DNA of 64,000 nucleotides from Proteus vulgaris (GTDB lineage Bacteria; Pseudomonadota; Gammaproteobacteria; Enterobacterales; Enterobacteriaceae), in contig LR590468.1 in NCBI GenBank assembly GCA_901472505.1, positions 992,001 to 1,056,000 of the forward strand. The letters are read 5' to 3'. A program made the translations under genes and the position numbers. The first letter of the stretch is position 1, and each line of letters starts with the position of its first letter. The notes beneath the pieces are model-generated. The model was not told the origin of the DNA. It saw nothing but the letters and a program-made list of their open reading frames with translations, and ran no database searches. Shown piece by piece: positions 11,249 through 21,232 of the stretch.

Positions 11249-12672
11249 TTATTCTACAGGCGTGATTTCCATTTGTCCTACCATTCCTTTATCTGCATTT
11301 TCTAGTAACTGGCTGTAATACAAGAAAGGAAAGTGGGAATAAGAAGGCTGTTTTAACTCCACTAGTAACTCACTCTGACTTTCAATCCAAACCGTATCTT
11401 TCCAACCAAAATCCGCAGGTACAGGTTTCTGACCATTATGGTTAATTACTTTAAAACGGGCACCTTCAATATGGAAAGGTTGCGGTGTTGGTACGGTGAC
11501 AAGCCAACGTTCCCACCCATTCTGCTTGCCAACTAAATCAATTCTTGAAAGCTCCCAACGAGCATTATTTATTCCCGGAGGACTGTTATGCAGTTGAATA
11601 GTTCTAGGCTGAATAGAGGTGGTGATTTGTGTGTCATCTACTGCTAATTGCGCAGGTGCCTTGTCTGTCACTAATGACATTAATCCGGTCGGCTTAATAG
11701 TGAGTACATTGGCATTACGTAGTAAATCAGAAGGTTCAAAAATACCACGAAGTCTATCCATAAAACCAGCACTTTGCCCTGCTGTAATGATGACTTCGCC
11801 CCCTTCAGACATATCAATCAATATTTCACGCCGCTCACCCGGAGCCATTGGTACGGATTTCAATTCAACCGGAGATGTTAATAAACCTTGATCCGAGGCG
11901 ATAAGGTAAAGTGATCGACCATCATTTGCAGTTAATTCATAACGACGAGCATTAGATGCATTCACTAAACGTAAACGTATCCAACCTCTAGAAACTTCAA
12001 TATAAGGATCTTCACGCCCATTCACTAGCAACGTATCACCATAAAAACCGTCACTTGCGGCTTCTTTGTCATATTGCGGTGTACCAAAATTATCAATTCG
12101 TTTATCTTGAATTATCAGCGGAAAATCATTCACACCATAATCTTTGGGTAAAGGTAGGGAGCGACTTTCGTCATCTTCCACAATCCACATTCCCACCAGC
12201 CCGTTATAAACGTGGAGGCGCCATTTTAAAGGGAGTATTGGCGTGATACCAACACGTTGCAGCTTTTTGTCGAATAGGTAATACCGGCGACCAATAAGCG
12301 CCTGGCGACATTAATCTGGCTGCGCCTCCGACTTGTGTGCCGGGAACTAATAAACCACTTACCGTCATGGATACAGCTTCATTAAGACGGTTACTATAAA
12401 TAAGTTTTATATCATCGCCACTTTTAACTTTGATTGTTGGTCCTGGAGTTGAGCCATTAATGCCCCAAACCTGCACTTTTTGCGTACCATTAAACGCCCC
12501 AATGCACGTTTTGCAAAGTCAAAAAAAGTGGCTGACCATGGCGAGATTCGAGCAATGGCGGTATTGGCAATTTTTTATCATTAACTGATTCAGCACGAAC
12601 AGAAGAAGATATTGAGCCCAGACATACCGCTAAGCCTGAAGCCTGAATAAACTGGCGACGACTAAATGACAT
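11249..12672 (-). CDS. ftsP: Cell-division protein FtsP (SufI), cupredoxin-like Tat substrate, two frameshifts
   Basis: FtsP stabilises the divisome under stress and is a classic Tat-exported, multicopper-oxidase-like protein that has lost most copper ligands. The N-terminus has a twin-arginine signal (SRRQFIQASG, then an AVCLGS hydrophobic core), so I place the start at the ATG at 12672. Three fragments together cover the whole family: 12672-12490, about 12476-12204, and 12196-11249, the last with GWIRLRLVNAS, APGERREI and HIEGARF. Breaks lie near 12497-12500 (a C4 run on the plus strand; one base too many, expected HWAFNGT) and about 12211-12217 (one base too many before VYNGLVGMW). The gene precedes the plsC-parC-parE block's 5' neighbour order seen in enterics. 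Probable consensus errors. Confidence 0.9.
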
Positions 12673-12856
12673 ACTTTCTCCGCAACAAAATACAAATATT
12701 CCTATCACACAATTAAAAAAAACGGACAGGAAAAAAGCTGCTGTGATTTAAAGACAAAAGGACTTAAATGAAATTATGGGAGCATAATAGCGCGGATGTG
12801 ACATAAATCCTAAAAATAGTTGATAACAGAGTGTATTTTCATCAATTAGAAACAAT

Positions 12857-12878
12857 ATAAGCCTGTCTTCAGGCTTAT
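12857..12878 (-). terminator. Possible terminator after plsC
   Basis: ATAAGCCTG (12857-12865) pairs with CAGGCTTAT (12870-12878) around TCTT. The hairpin is strong for its length, but the minus-strand U-tract after it is poor. It sits 30 bases past the plsC stop. Confidence 0.5.
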
Positions 12879-12907
12879 ATTCATAGAATAGAGAAAGATA
12901 AGAAGCG

Positions 12908-13659
12908 TTAATTTAATTTACCAGGGAAATCACGTTTATTCATTTCTTCAACTTCTTTATCTAACTCTTCAATTTTCGCTTTCATTATTTGGCGACAATC
13001 TTCAGCTAATTCTCGTACTTGATCTTTAGTGTATTTTGAAACATCAATCGGAGGCAACATTTCAACAATCACGTAGCCGTTGTTCCAGCGATTAAGTTTT
13101 ATTTTACCTTGGGTTGTCGAGACACAAACCGGGATAATAGGGACGCCAGCTTGAATGGCTGCATGAAAAGCCCCTGTCTTAAACGGTAATAATCCGCGAC
13201 CACGGCTACGCGTTCCTTCAGGGAACATCCACACTGAAATTTTCTTCGCTTTAATTTGATCGGCAACTTGTGAAATTGTGCCATGAGCTTTAGAGCGATT
13301 TGCTCTATCAATCAAAATATTACCGGTGATCCAATACAACTGACCAAAGAAAGGAATAAAAATTAAGCTTTTTTTCCCCACTGTTACCGTATTAGGTTGT
13401 ACCGCATTCGACATTGTCACCATATCAAAATTATTTTGATGGTTTCCAATATAAAATACTTGGGCCATAACTTTTTTGCTTCTTTTGGAAATCGTTCAAC
13501 CAATTTAATGCCAAATACATGTGACAATTTGCCGAATAGGCGACCATATGTCATAACATGTTTAGGATTTCTTGGTGAAAACATGCAATAAATCATTCCA
13601 AAAGTCACCACTAGGATCGTGTAAAGAATGACAATGATGCCTCGAATAATGGCTAACAT
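12908..13659 (-). CDS. plsC: 1-acyl-sn-glycerol-3-phosphate acyltransferase PlsC, one frameshift
   Basis: PlsC acylates lysophosphatidic acid to phosphatidic acid at the inner membrane, the second acylation of phospholipid synthesis. An N-terminal membrane segment (MLAIIRGIIVILYTILVV) precedes the acyltransferase motifs: NHQNNFDM (the N-H-x4-D-like block), FPEGTRSRGRGLLPFKTGAF (block III) and VPIIPVCVST. The start at the ATG at 13659 aligns with the E. coli protein. The frame breaks at an A6 run (plus strand T6, 13472-13477) that should be A7, rejoining as AKKVMAQVFYIGNH. Because PlsC is essential, this is almost certainly a sequencing error. Confidence 0.92.
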
Positions 13660-13729
13660 AAATTTTAGCGTCCTAAGTCCTAAATAGAAGTGGGTCAACC
13701 GACCCACTCAATATTATTAAGTATTAAAT

Positions 13730-16689
13730 TTAATTCGACTCAATATCAATATGATCAATAACTTGAGCTCCACGAGGTAAAGAAGTACCTCGGCGCCCTC
13801 GTTTTGCTTTGAAGCCAGCAAGTTCAGCCATCGACATAGTCAGCTTACGTTTACCAAAGTGCAGTGTTACTGACGCATTTTCAGGTAATACACGTAACCA
13901 AGCGACATTATCCTCACCACTTGCAGCTTGTGAAGCTGGAATTGAAACCATCTGATTTCCTTTTCCTTTGACCATCGTCGGTAATTCTGAAGCCTCAAAA
14001 ATCAGCATCCTACCGCCTTTAGTAATGATCATAATGAGATCACTAAGATCATCATTCAAGCGTTGTGGCGGTAATGGTAGTGCATTTTCAGGTAAAGTCA
14101 GTAGTGATTTTCCTGCTTTATTTTTAGAAGTTAAATCATCAATCTGACAAATAAAACCATAACCCGCATCCGATGCCATTAAGATCTTATCAGTACTTTC
14201 GCCCATTACAATATGACGTAGCTGTGCACCTTTCTGAACTTTTAATCGTTCAGTTAACGCATCACCTTTGCTACGACCAGAAGGCAAGGCATCAACATCA
14301 ACAGTATAGCTTTGCCCTGAGGTATCAATTAAGTGTACAGGTTGATTACTCATGCCTTCTACAGCATCAAAAATAATCATCCACCAGCTTTAAAACCAGC
14401 AGATTTAGCATCAATATTATGGCCTTTTTGGCAACGAATAAGCCCTTTTTCAGACATAATGACTGTAACAGCTTCAGGATGTAGATGTTTTAACGGAATA
14501 GGTTCATCACCCGCATTACCGCTAAAATAGTTGATTTCTTCTGCTTTAAGCACTTCCTGTTGACCATCAACAGTAAAGATTAATGCTTCATCTTTAGGTA
14601 CTAACAGTGTTTGCTCAACCACATCACCTTGCTCTTTGCCTAACGCAACTAAACGAGTCCCACGTCCTTTTTTGTTCATTTCATTCAGTTGTTCTGCTGA
14701 AATGGCTAAAATACGTGTTTTATCCGTGATGATAATAAGCCAATACCGGTTATTCTTTTTCTGTGGATCAACTAAGAATGGCTCAAGTAATTCTGTTTCT
14801 TGCGAAACGGTCAGCAACCCTTTACCTGTTTTATTTTTTGTTTCCATCTCATCATAAGAGAGAACAGAACCGTAGCCTTCTTTTGTTGCCAGTAAATATT
14901 CCTGCCCTGCACTGCCAGCTAACATGTATTTCACGCTAGCCTCTGGTGGGAAGGTTAATTTGCCTGTTAATGGCTCGCCTTGACTTCGCCCAGAAGGCAT
15001 ATCATTCGGACTTAACGTGTAGCTTCTTCCTGTAGAATCAAGGAATAGAACAGGTTGATTACTCATACCACGTACAGCACTATGATAACTATCCCCAGCA
15101 CGATAACTCATACCTCTAGGATCAATATCATGACCTTTAGCGTTACGTACCCACCCCATTTCAGAAAGCACAATAGTCACTGGCTCTGATGGCAACATAT
15201 CTTGTTCATTCACTACTTTCGCCTCTTCTTGAGGGCGAATTGGCGAACGACGATCATCACCAAATTCTTTTGCGTCTGCTTCAATCTCTTTTTTCAGTAA
15301 CGTATTTAAACGACGTGGTGAACTTAGTAATTTCTCGATACTATCGCGTTCTTTTTCAAGTTCATCACTTTCGCCTTTTAATTTCATCTCTTCAAGTTTT
15401 GCTAAATGACGCAAACGTAACTCTAAAATAGCCTCTGCTTGAATATCAGATAGCTCGAAGCGACGCATCAATTCTACTTTTGGCTCATCTTCATGACGAA
15501 TAATCTCAATGACTTCATCAATATTGAGATAAGCAATTAATAAGCCTTTAAGAATTTCTAAGCGACGTAACACTTTTTCTAAACGATGATTCAGACGATT
15601 TGTGACTGTTTGGCGACGATAAACTAACCATTCGTTTAAAATAGTCAGTAATCCTTTTACTGCCGGTCGGTTATCTAACCCAATCATATTCAGGTTAACG
15701 CGATAACTCTTTTCTAAATCAGTATTCACAAACAAGTAGTACATGACTTGTTCTAAATCAACACGATTACTACGAGGTACAATAACAAGTCTTGTCGGAT
15801 TTTCGTGATCAGATTCATCACGTAAATCTTCAACTAAAGGTAATTTTTTTGCTCTCATCAGTGATGCGATTTGCTCAAGCACTTTGGCACCAGAGACTTG
15901 ATGAGGTAACGCAGTGATAACCGCGCATCCTTCTTCTTTTTGCCAAATAGCTCGCATTCTGACAGAGCCACGCCCTGTTTTATAAATCTTTTTGATATCG
16001 TCTTGAGCCGTAATAATTTCCGCTTCAGTCGGATAGTCAGGGCCTTGAACATGTTGCATTACATCAGATAATCCTGCATCAGGATTATCTAAAAGCATCA
16101 CTAAGGCTTGCCCAATTTCGCGCGCATTATGCGGCGGAATATCTGTTGCCATCCCAACAGCAATACCTGTCGTACCGTTAAGAACGATATTGGGTAAACG
16201 TGCTGGCAACATTTTCGGCTCTTGCATTGTGCCGTCAAAGTTAGGGATCCAATCTACCGTTCCGTGTCCTAATTCACTCAATAAAGTTTGTGAATATTTA
16301 GAAAGGCGTGATTCGGTATAACGCATGGCTGCGAAAGATTTTGGATCATCCGGTGCCCCCCAGTTACCTTGCCCGTCAATCAACGGATAACGATAAGAGA
16401 AAGGCTGAGCCATAAGTACCATTGCTTCATAACATGCGCTATCACCATGTGGGTGATATTTACCTAGCACGTCACCAACAGTACGAGCTGATTTTTTAAA
16501 TTTGGCACTATTATTTAAACCGAGCTCAGACATCGCATAAACGATACGACGTTGCACGGGTTTTAGCCCATCTCCAATAAAAGGTAATGCACGATCCATA
16601 ATGACGTACATGGAATAGTTGAGATAGGCATTCTCTGTAAATAAGTGGAGCGGTTGACGCTCTACACCATCATGAGTCAATTCACTCAT
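13730..16689 (-). CDS. parC: DNA topoisomerase IV subunit A (ParC) with duplicated C-terminal domain, one frameshift
   Basis: ParC is the breakage-reunion subunit of the ParC2ParE2 enzyme that decatenates sister chromosomes. The N-terminal half is ordinary: quinolone-determining Ser84 and Glu88 ([12 protein letters not shown]), active-site Tyr124 (AAMRYTESR), and a tower/coiled-coil region to about residue 490. The C-terminal region is unusual. A pinwheel-like segment starts at [22 protein letters not shown], and a second starts about 235 residues later at [21 protein letters not shown], each with its own MSNQPV…SGRS…KNKxGKxLLT series. The repaired length is about 985 residues against 752 in E. 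coli. The frame breaks at 14369-14385 inside the second copy; removing one G and one T restores FKAGDDYFDAVEG, which aligns without gaps to copy one. Confidence 0.9.
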
Positions 16690-16721
16690 TCAATATTTTC
16701 CTCAGACTCTTGTGGTATCCA

Positions 16722-18614
16722 TTACACTTCGATGTCAACTTCATCGCCTTTTTCTTGTAACCAATTTCGGCGATCTTCAGAGCGTTTTTTCGCTAACAAC
16801 ATATCCATCATGCCTAAGGTTTCTTGATAATTTTCATCATCAATCACCAATTGCACTAAACGACGCGTATTAGGATCAAGCGTTGTCTCACGCAATTGAA
16901 GTGGGTTCATCTCCCCCAATCCTTTAAAGCGCTGTACGTTAGGTTTTCCTTTTTTACGACTTAATCGTTGTAAAATGGCATTTTTCTCTGATTCATCAAG
17001 GGGCATAATGAACTTCTTTACCTAAATCGATACGATAAAGTGGTGGCATTGCCATATAAACATGCCCTTCCTTAACAAGTGCAGGAAAATGACGCACAAA
17101 TAACGCACATAATAGTGTTGCAATATGCAAACCATCGGAGTCCGCATCCGCAAGAATACACACTTTACCGTAACGTAATTGGCTTAAATCATCACTATCA
17201 GGATCCATGCCAATGGCTACAGAAATATCATGTACCTCTTGTGAAGCAAGCACTTCATCAGAAGAGACTTCCCATGTATTTAGAATTTTACCTCGCAGTG
17301 GCATAATCGCTTGGTACTCACGATCTCGCGCTTGCTTAGCAGAACCTCCGCAGAGTCCCTTCAACTAAAAGAGTTCGGTATACCGTAAATCTTGAGATGT
17401 ACAATCTGCTAATTTTCCGGGTAGTGCAGGTCCAGAGGTGAGTTTTTTTCTCACCACTTTTTTGCCGCTCGCATACGACGCTGAGCACTACTAATGGCCA
17501 TGTCAGCGAGTAATTCACCAACTTGAACATTCTGATTTAACCATAAGCTAAAAGCATTTTTTACAGCACTTGCAACAAATGCACTGGTTTGTCTTGAAGA
17601 GAGTCGCTCTTTGGTTTGCCCTGCAAATTGAGGATCTTGCATTTTGACTGATAATACATAAGCGCAACGCTCCCATGTATCGTCAGCAGTTAATTTAATG
17701 CCTCTTGGGAGTAAATTACGGAATTCACAGAATTCACGCATTGCATCTAACACACCTTGGCGTAAACCATTAACGTGTGTCCCCCCCTGAACAGTCGGGA
17801 TTAAGTTAACATAACTTTCAGTGAGTAAATCGCCACCTTCTGGTAGCCATAACATAGACCATTCAACAGCCTCATTATCCCCTTCAAATTTTCCAGTAAA
17901 AGGCTCTTCAGGAAGGCGAATAAATTCAGCAACAGCTTCACTTAAATAATCGGTTAAACCATCAGCATAGCACCAATTTTCTTGTGTTTTATTCACTTTA
18001 TCAACAAAAGAGACATTAACTCCGGGGCATAATACGGCTTTTGCTTTTAGTACATGAGATAAGCTTTTAGACGAAAAACGGGGAACATCAAAGTAAGAGC
18101 CATCAGGCCAAAAATGTACACTCGTTCCTGTATCTCGTTTTGCACAGGTGCCAATCTCGTGCAACTCTTCGACTTTATCGCCATTTTCAAAGGCTATTTG
18201 ATAAATCTTACCATCCCGACGAACAGTCACTTCAATACGCTTAGAAAGTGCGTTAACAACCGAGATCCCTACACCATGTAACCCACCGGAAAATTGATAG
18301 TTTTTATTAGAGAATTTTCCTCCGGCGTGGAGGTGAGCAAGGATCAACTCGATAGCAGAGACGTTAAGTTCAGGATGGATATCGACAGGCATTCCTCGCC
18401 CATTATCGATAACTTCGATAGATTGATCTTCATATAAAATGACATCGACCTTCGACGCGTGTCCCGCAAGCGCCTCGTCCACGCTATTATCTATCACTTC
18501 CTGTGCCAAATGGTTCGGCCGAGTCGTATCCGTGTACATACCAGGACGGCGACGTACTGGTTCTAGACCATTAAGAACCTCAATATCCTTTGCGTTATAA
18601 CTTGATTGAGTCAT
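16722..18614 (-). CDS. parE: DNA topoisomerase IV subunit B (ParE), several frameshifts
   Basis: ParE is the ATPase subunit of topoisomerase IV. The N-terminal GHKL domain has [22 protein letters not shown] and [15 protein letters not shown]; the TOPRIM part has LVEGDSAGGSA (broken here), LADADSDG and [11 protein letters not shown]; the end is [15 protein letters not shown]. The repaired length matches E. coli ParE (630). The frame is lost at 17458-17463 (A6 for A7), at three runs within 17345-17370 (each one base short) and at 17000-17003 (C4 for C5). All are under-called homopolymers in an essential gene, so a sequencing artefact is the best reading. The gene lies about 30 bases upstream of parC, an adjacency not found in E. 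coli, and the two are co-oriented. Confidence 0.92.
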
Positions 18615-18737
18615 TGTTTTAATCTGCGGTTCGCTGTTAGAAAATGCTGTTTATAATAACAGGTGTTTGCGGCAATATGATATTAATTTTCGGGTAAATG
18701 CATCAACCTACGTTTTACAGGTTAATTGACCGAAAGG

Positions 18738-19313
18738 CTAAATTATCTTTAAAAATTGAATAATTTTCGGAAAAAAACGTTCAAAACCCACAAATGCGTG
18801 ATTTCCATTCGATTCTACGGTTTGCCTACACGCGCCAAGATATGAGACAGCTTGACGATAATCAAGTATTTCATCTCCAGTTTGTTGAAGCAACCAAATA
18901 AGTTCGGGTGATGTAATTGCAGGAATACGCAAAGCAAGTAACTCATCCATATGATGAAGTTCTAATCTATACCTTTGATGTGTATAGGGATTTTCGTTTT
19001 CACCTAAGAAGTTTTGTAATAATTCAAAAGGACGAATAGCGGGATTAATAACAACCGCAGGTAAATTAAAACGCTGAGATAACCAAATAGATAAATAGCC
19101 ACCTAATGATGAACCAATTAACCCAAGCTTATCATCTACACTCTCTTTGACTAGTGTTTCAATGAGTTGAGCCGCTTCTTTGGGATAAGGCGGCAATTGA
19201 GGTATTAATAGTTCAATTTCAGGATGTGCTACTTCTAACCATTGCCGAAAAGCTTGAGCTTTAGCCGATTTGGGTGAGCTATTAAAGCCATGTAAATAGA
19301 GAATACGAGGCAT
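18738..19313 (-). CDS. yqiA: Alpha/beta-hydrolase esterase YqiA
   Basis: YqiA is a small cytosolic esterase of the UPF0227 alpha/beta-hydrolase family acting on short-chain acyl esters; its physiological substrate is unknown. The 191-residue protein has the oxyanion motif LYLHGFNSSPKS near the N-terminus, the nucleophile elbow GSSLGGYLS (Ser about 69), and a C-terminal catalytic His in NGNHAFVGFE. It lies between cpdA and parE on the same strand, four bases after the cpdA stop, as in E. coli. Confidence 0.92.
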   Translation of the reverse strand: MPRILYLHGFNSSPKSAKAQAFRQWLEVAHPEIELLIPQLPPYPKEAAQLIETLVKESVDDKLGLIGSSLGGYLSIWLSQRFNLPAVVINPAIRPFELLQNFLGENENPYTHQRYRLELHHMDELLALRIPAITSPELIWLLQQTGDEILDYRQAVSYLGACRQTVESNGNHAFVGFERFFPKIIQFLKII

Positions 19314-19316
19314 AAC

Positions 19317-20156
19317 TTAATAGCCATCCGCATCAAGATCAGGGCAAAATTCAGTACCTGCTAACCGATAGACCTGCGTCTCAACTTTCCCTTTTTCATC
19401 CGATGAGAGCGACATTTCTAAATAGCGCCAACCTGGAGAAACAGTATCTAATGTAAAATTCGTACAATGAGGTCGAAACTGGATACAAGTGGACGGTGTT
19501 GCCAGCATACGAATACCATTCCACATTTCATCCATTTCTTGATGAATATGACCACAAAGCATCATTTTCACCTGAGTGTGACCTTTTAAACGTTCCGCCA
19601 ATTCTTGAGAGTTTCTTAAACTGTGTTGATCTAGCCATGTACACCCAGAAGGCATAGGATGATGATGCAACAAAATAATTGTATCTCTGTGTTTTTGGCT
19701 TTCAAGACAGCGTGTTAGCCAATCTAGCTGACAATCCGATAACTCCCCATGAGGAACCCCTTGAATTTGGCTATCTAATAATAGCATTTGCCAACTATCA
19801 CCAATCAACACTTGTTTTGCCGACAAAATACCTGCTTGATTTAATGCATCAATCATCGCAGGCTGATAGTCATGATTACCTGGCAACCAAACACAAGGCG
19901 GTGTTAGCGTCGCAATGCCATCAGCAAAATGCTGATAAGCATCAAAGGTTTGATCTTGGACTAAATCACCTGTCGCAACAATCAAGTCAACCTCAAGGCC
20001 CTGTTCTCTAATTGCATTTAATACAGCATGATAACTACGATAGGTATTAATGCCCAGCAGAGTATCTTCCACATTAGCGAAGAGGTGGGTGTCTGTGATT
20101 TGTAATATTTTTACGGTGTTTTTGTGTTTCACCGATAATTCAAACTGGCTTTCCAA
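19317..20156 (-). CDS. cpdA: 3',5'-cyclic-AMP phosphodiesterase CpdA
   Basis: CpdA hydrolyses cAMP to AMP and so tempers CRP-dependent regulation. Metallophosphoesterase motifs are present in order: QITDTHLF (metal Asp/His), ATGDLVQD, PGNHDYQ, LLHHHPM and CGHIHQE. I place the start at a TTG at 20156, giving 279 residues: it has AAGGA eight bases upstream, and from it the first 27 residues align without gaps to E. coli CpdA (MES… to …ITDTHLFA). An in-frame ATG at 20180 would add eight unmatched residues and has no clear RBS. The E. coli neighbour yqiB, normally between cpdA and nudF, is missing. Confidence 0.93.
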   Translation of the reverse strand: MESQFELSVKHKNTVKILQITDTHLFANVEDTLLGINTYRSYHAVLNAIREQGLEVDLIVATGDLVQDQTFDAYQHFADGIATLTPPCVWLPGNHDYQPAMIDALNQAGILSAKQVLIGDSWQMLLLDSQIQGVPHGELSDCQLDWLTRCLESQKHRDTIILLHHHPMPSGCTWLDQHSLRNSQELAERLKGHTQVKMMLCGHIHQEMDEMWNGIRMLATPSTCIQFRPHCTNFTLDTVSPGWRYLEMSLSSDEKGKVETQVYRLAGTEFCPDLDADGY

Positions 20157-20382
20157 AAGGTTTCCTTGTTTCACTCTCATTAGCCGTTATGTTAACGTAT
20201 TTTCGTAGTAAAGATCTGCCAACTAATACACATTTCAAAAGATTAGTGAGAAATATTCTCGCTTTCAATCACGTTTTTTTCACTTCATTTTACAATTTAA
20301 TTCATTTGATATCGTATACTTAGAGATAATTACTCTACTTGATAATATTATTAAAAACACCCCTTAATGATTGATTAATGCA

Positions 20383-21018
20383 TTAAATGGCTAACCAACG
20401 CGTCCTTAACGCGACATGATGAAGTTGTAACCATTGAATCGCAATAACGGATGCAGCATTGTCAATAGTGCCTTCTTCAACCCAAAGATAAGCTTGTTCT
20501 CTGCTGACAACATGAACGCGAATATCTTCATTCTCACAAGCTAATCCATGAATGCCTTTTGCGGTAGTTGCATCAACTTCGCCTACATAAACATACATTC
20601 TTTCACTGGTGCCTCCAGGGCTAGAGAGGTAACTGATAATGGGCTCACACCGCCCCACTTCAACACCAGCTTCTTCTAGGGCTTCACGTCTAACAACATC
20701 TTCTGGGCTTTCGCCTTGTTCAACCATACCTGCAACCACTTCAAGTAACCAAGGTGTCTCGCTAGTTTCATACGCAGGAATACGAATTTGCTCAATTAAT
20801 ACGACTTCATCACGTTTAGGATCATAAGCTAACAAAACACCCGCATTGCCTCGCTCAAATACTTCACGTTTGACTTCTTCACTCCACCCTCCTTCAAACA
20901 AACGATGCTTAAAGCGATATTCAGTCATACGGAAAAAGCCTTTGTATAAATCTCGTTTACCTAACAATTTCACCGCATTCTGACCGTATAAAAATGGTAT
21001 ATTTTCCCTTTTCTTCAT
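20383..21018 (-). CDS. nudF: ADP-ribose pyrophosphatase NudF
   Basis: NudF, a Nudix hydrolase, splits ADP-ribose to AMP and ribose 5-phosphate and limits toxic free ADP-ribose. The Nudix box is complete at about residues 96-118: G-x5-E (GMVEQGE) followed by REALEEAGV. AAGGA lies eight bases before the ATG. It is divergent from tolC, sharing a roughly 215-base intergenic region, the same arrangement as in E. coli. Length of 211 is normal. Confidence 0.94.
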   Translation of the reverse strand: MKKRENIPFLYGQNAVKLLGKRDLYKGFFRMTEYRFKHRLFEGGWSEEVKREVFERGNAGVLLAYDPKRDEVVLIEQIRIPAYETSETPWLLEVVAGMVEQGESPEDVVRREALEEAGVEVGRCEPIISYLSSPGGTSERMYVYVGEVDATTAKGIHGLACENEDIRVHVVSREQAYLWVEEGTIDNAASVIAIQWLQLHHVALRTRWLAI

Positions 21019-21127
21019 ACAATGTTCCTTAAGTTATATTTAAGAGTCTTTTTTATCGCTTACGTTTAATACAGATTTAAAGAAATTTGCCAACAATTCA
21101 TGTAAAGTTAATCTAAAATAAAAGGAT

Positions 21128-21173
21128 ATGGCACAAATGGCTACCCCTACTTAGGGAAACAATCTGCTAGAAT
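21128..21173 (+). promoter_or_regulatory. Candidate mar/sox/rob box and -10 element of tolC
   Basis: The 19-mer at 21128-21146 matches the marbox consensus (AYnGCAC…RYYAAAY) at ATGGCAC and GCTA, failing at the last bases. It abuts the expected -35 region of a TAGAAT -10 hexamer at 21168-21173, the spacing of a class II MarA/SoxS/Rob promoter. E. coli tolC is a known member of this regulon. The match is by eye and imperfect. Confidence 0.4.
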
Positions 21174-21232
21174 TATCCCCAATCAAGATTAACAGAGGCA
21201 ACTCAGCGAAACTGTTGCAACAAGGAATTAAA

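Noticed and set aside
13730..14380. Separate small topoisomerase-like gene downstream of parC
   Set aside because: It continues the ParC C-terminal repeat in another frame; a local indel explains the split, and no RBS precedes it.
17336..17530. Short minus-strand frame bridging the parE fragments
   Set aside because: It runs in the wrong frame through the broken TOPRIM region; correcting the homopolymers restores LVEGDSAGGSA.
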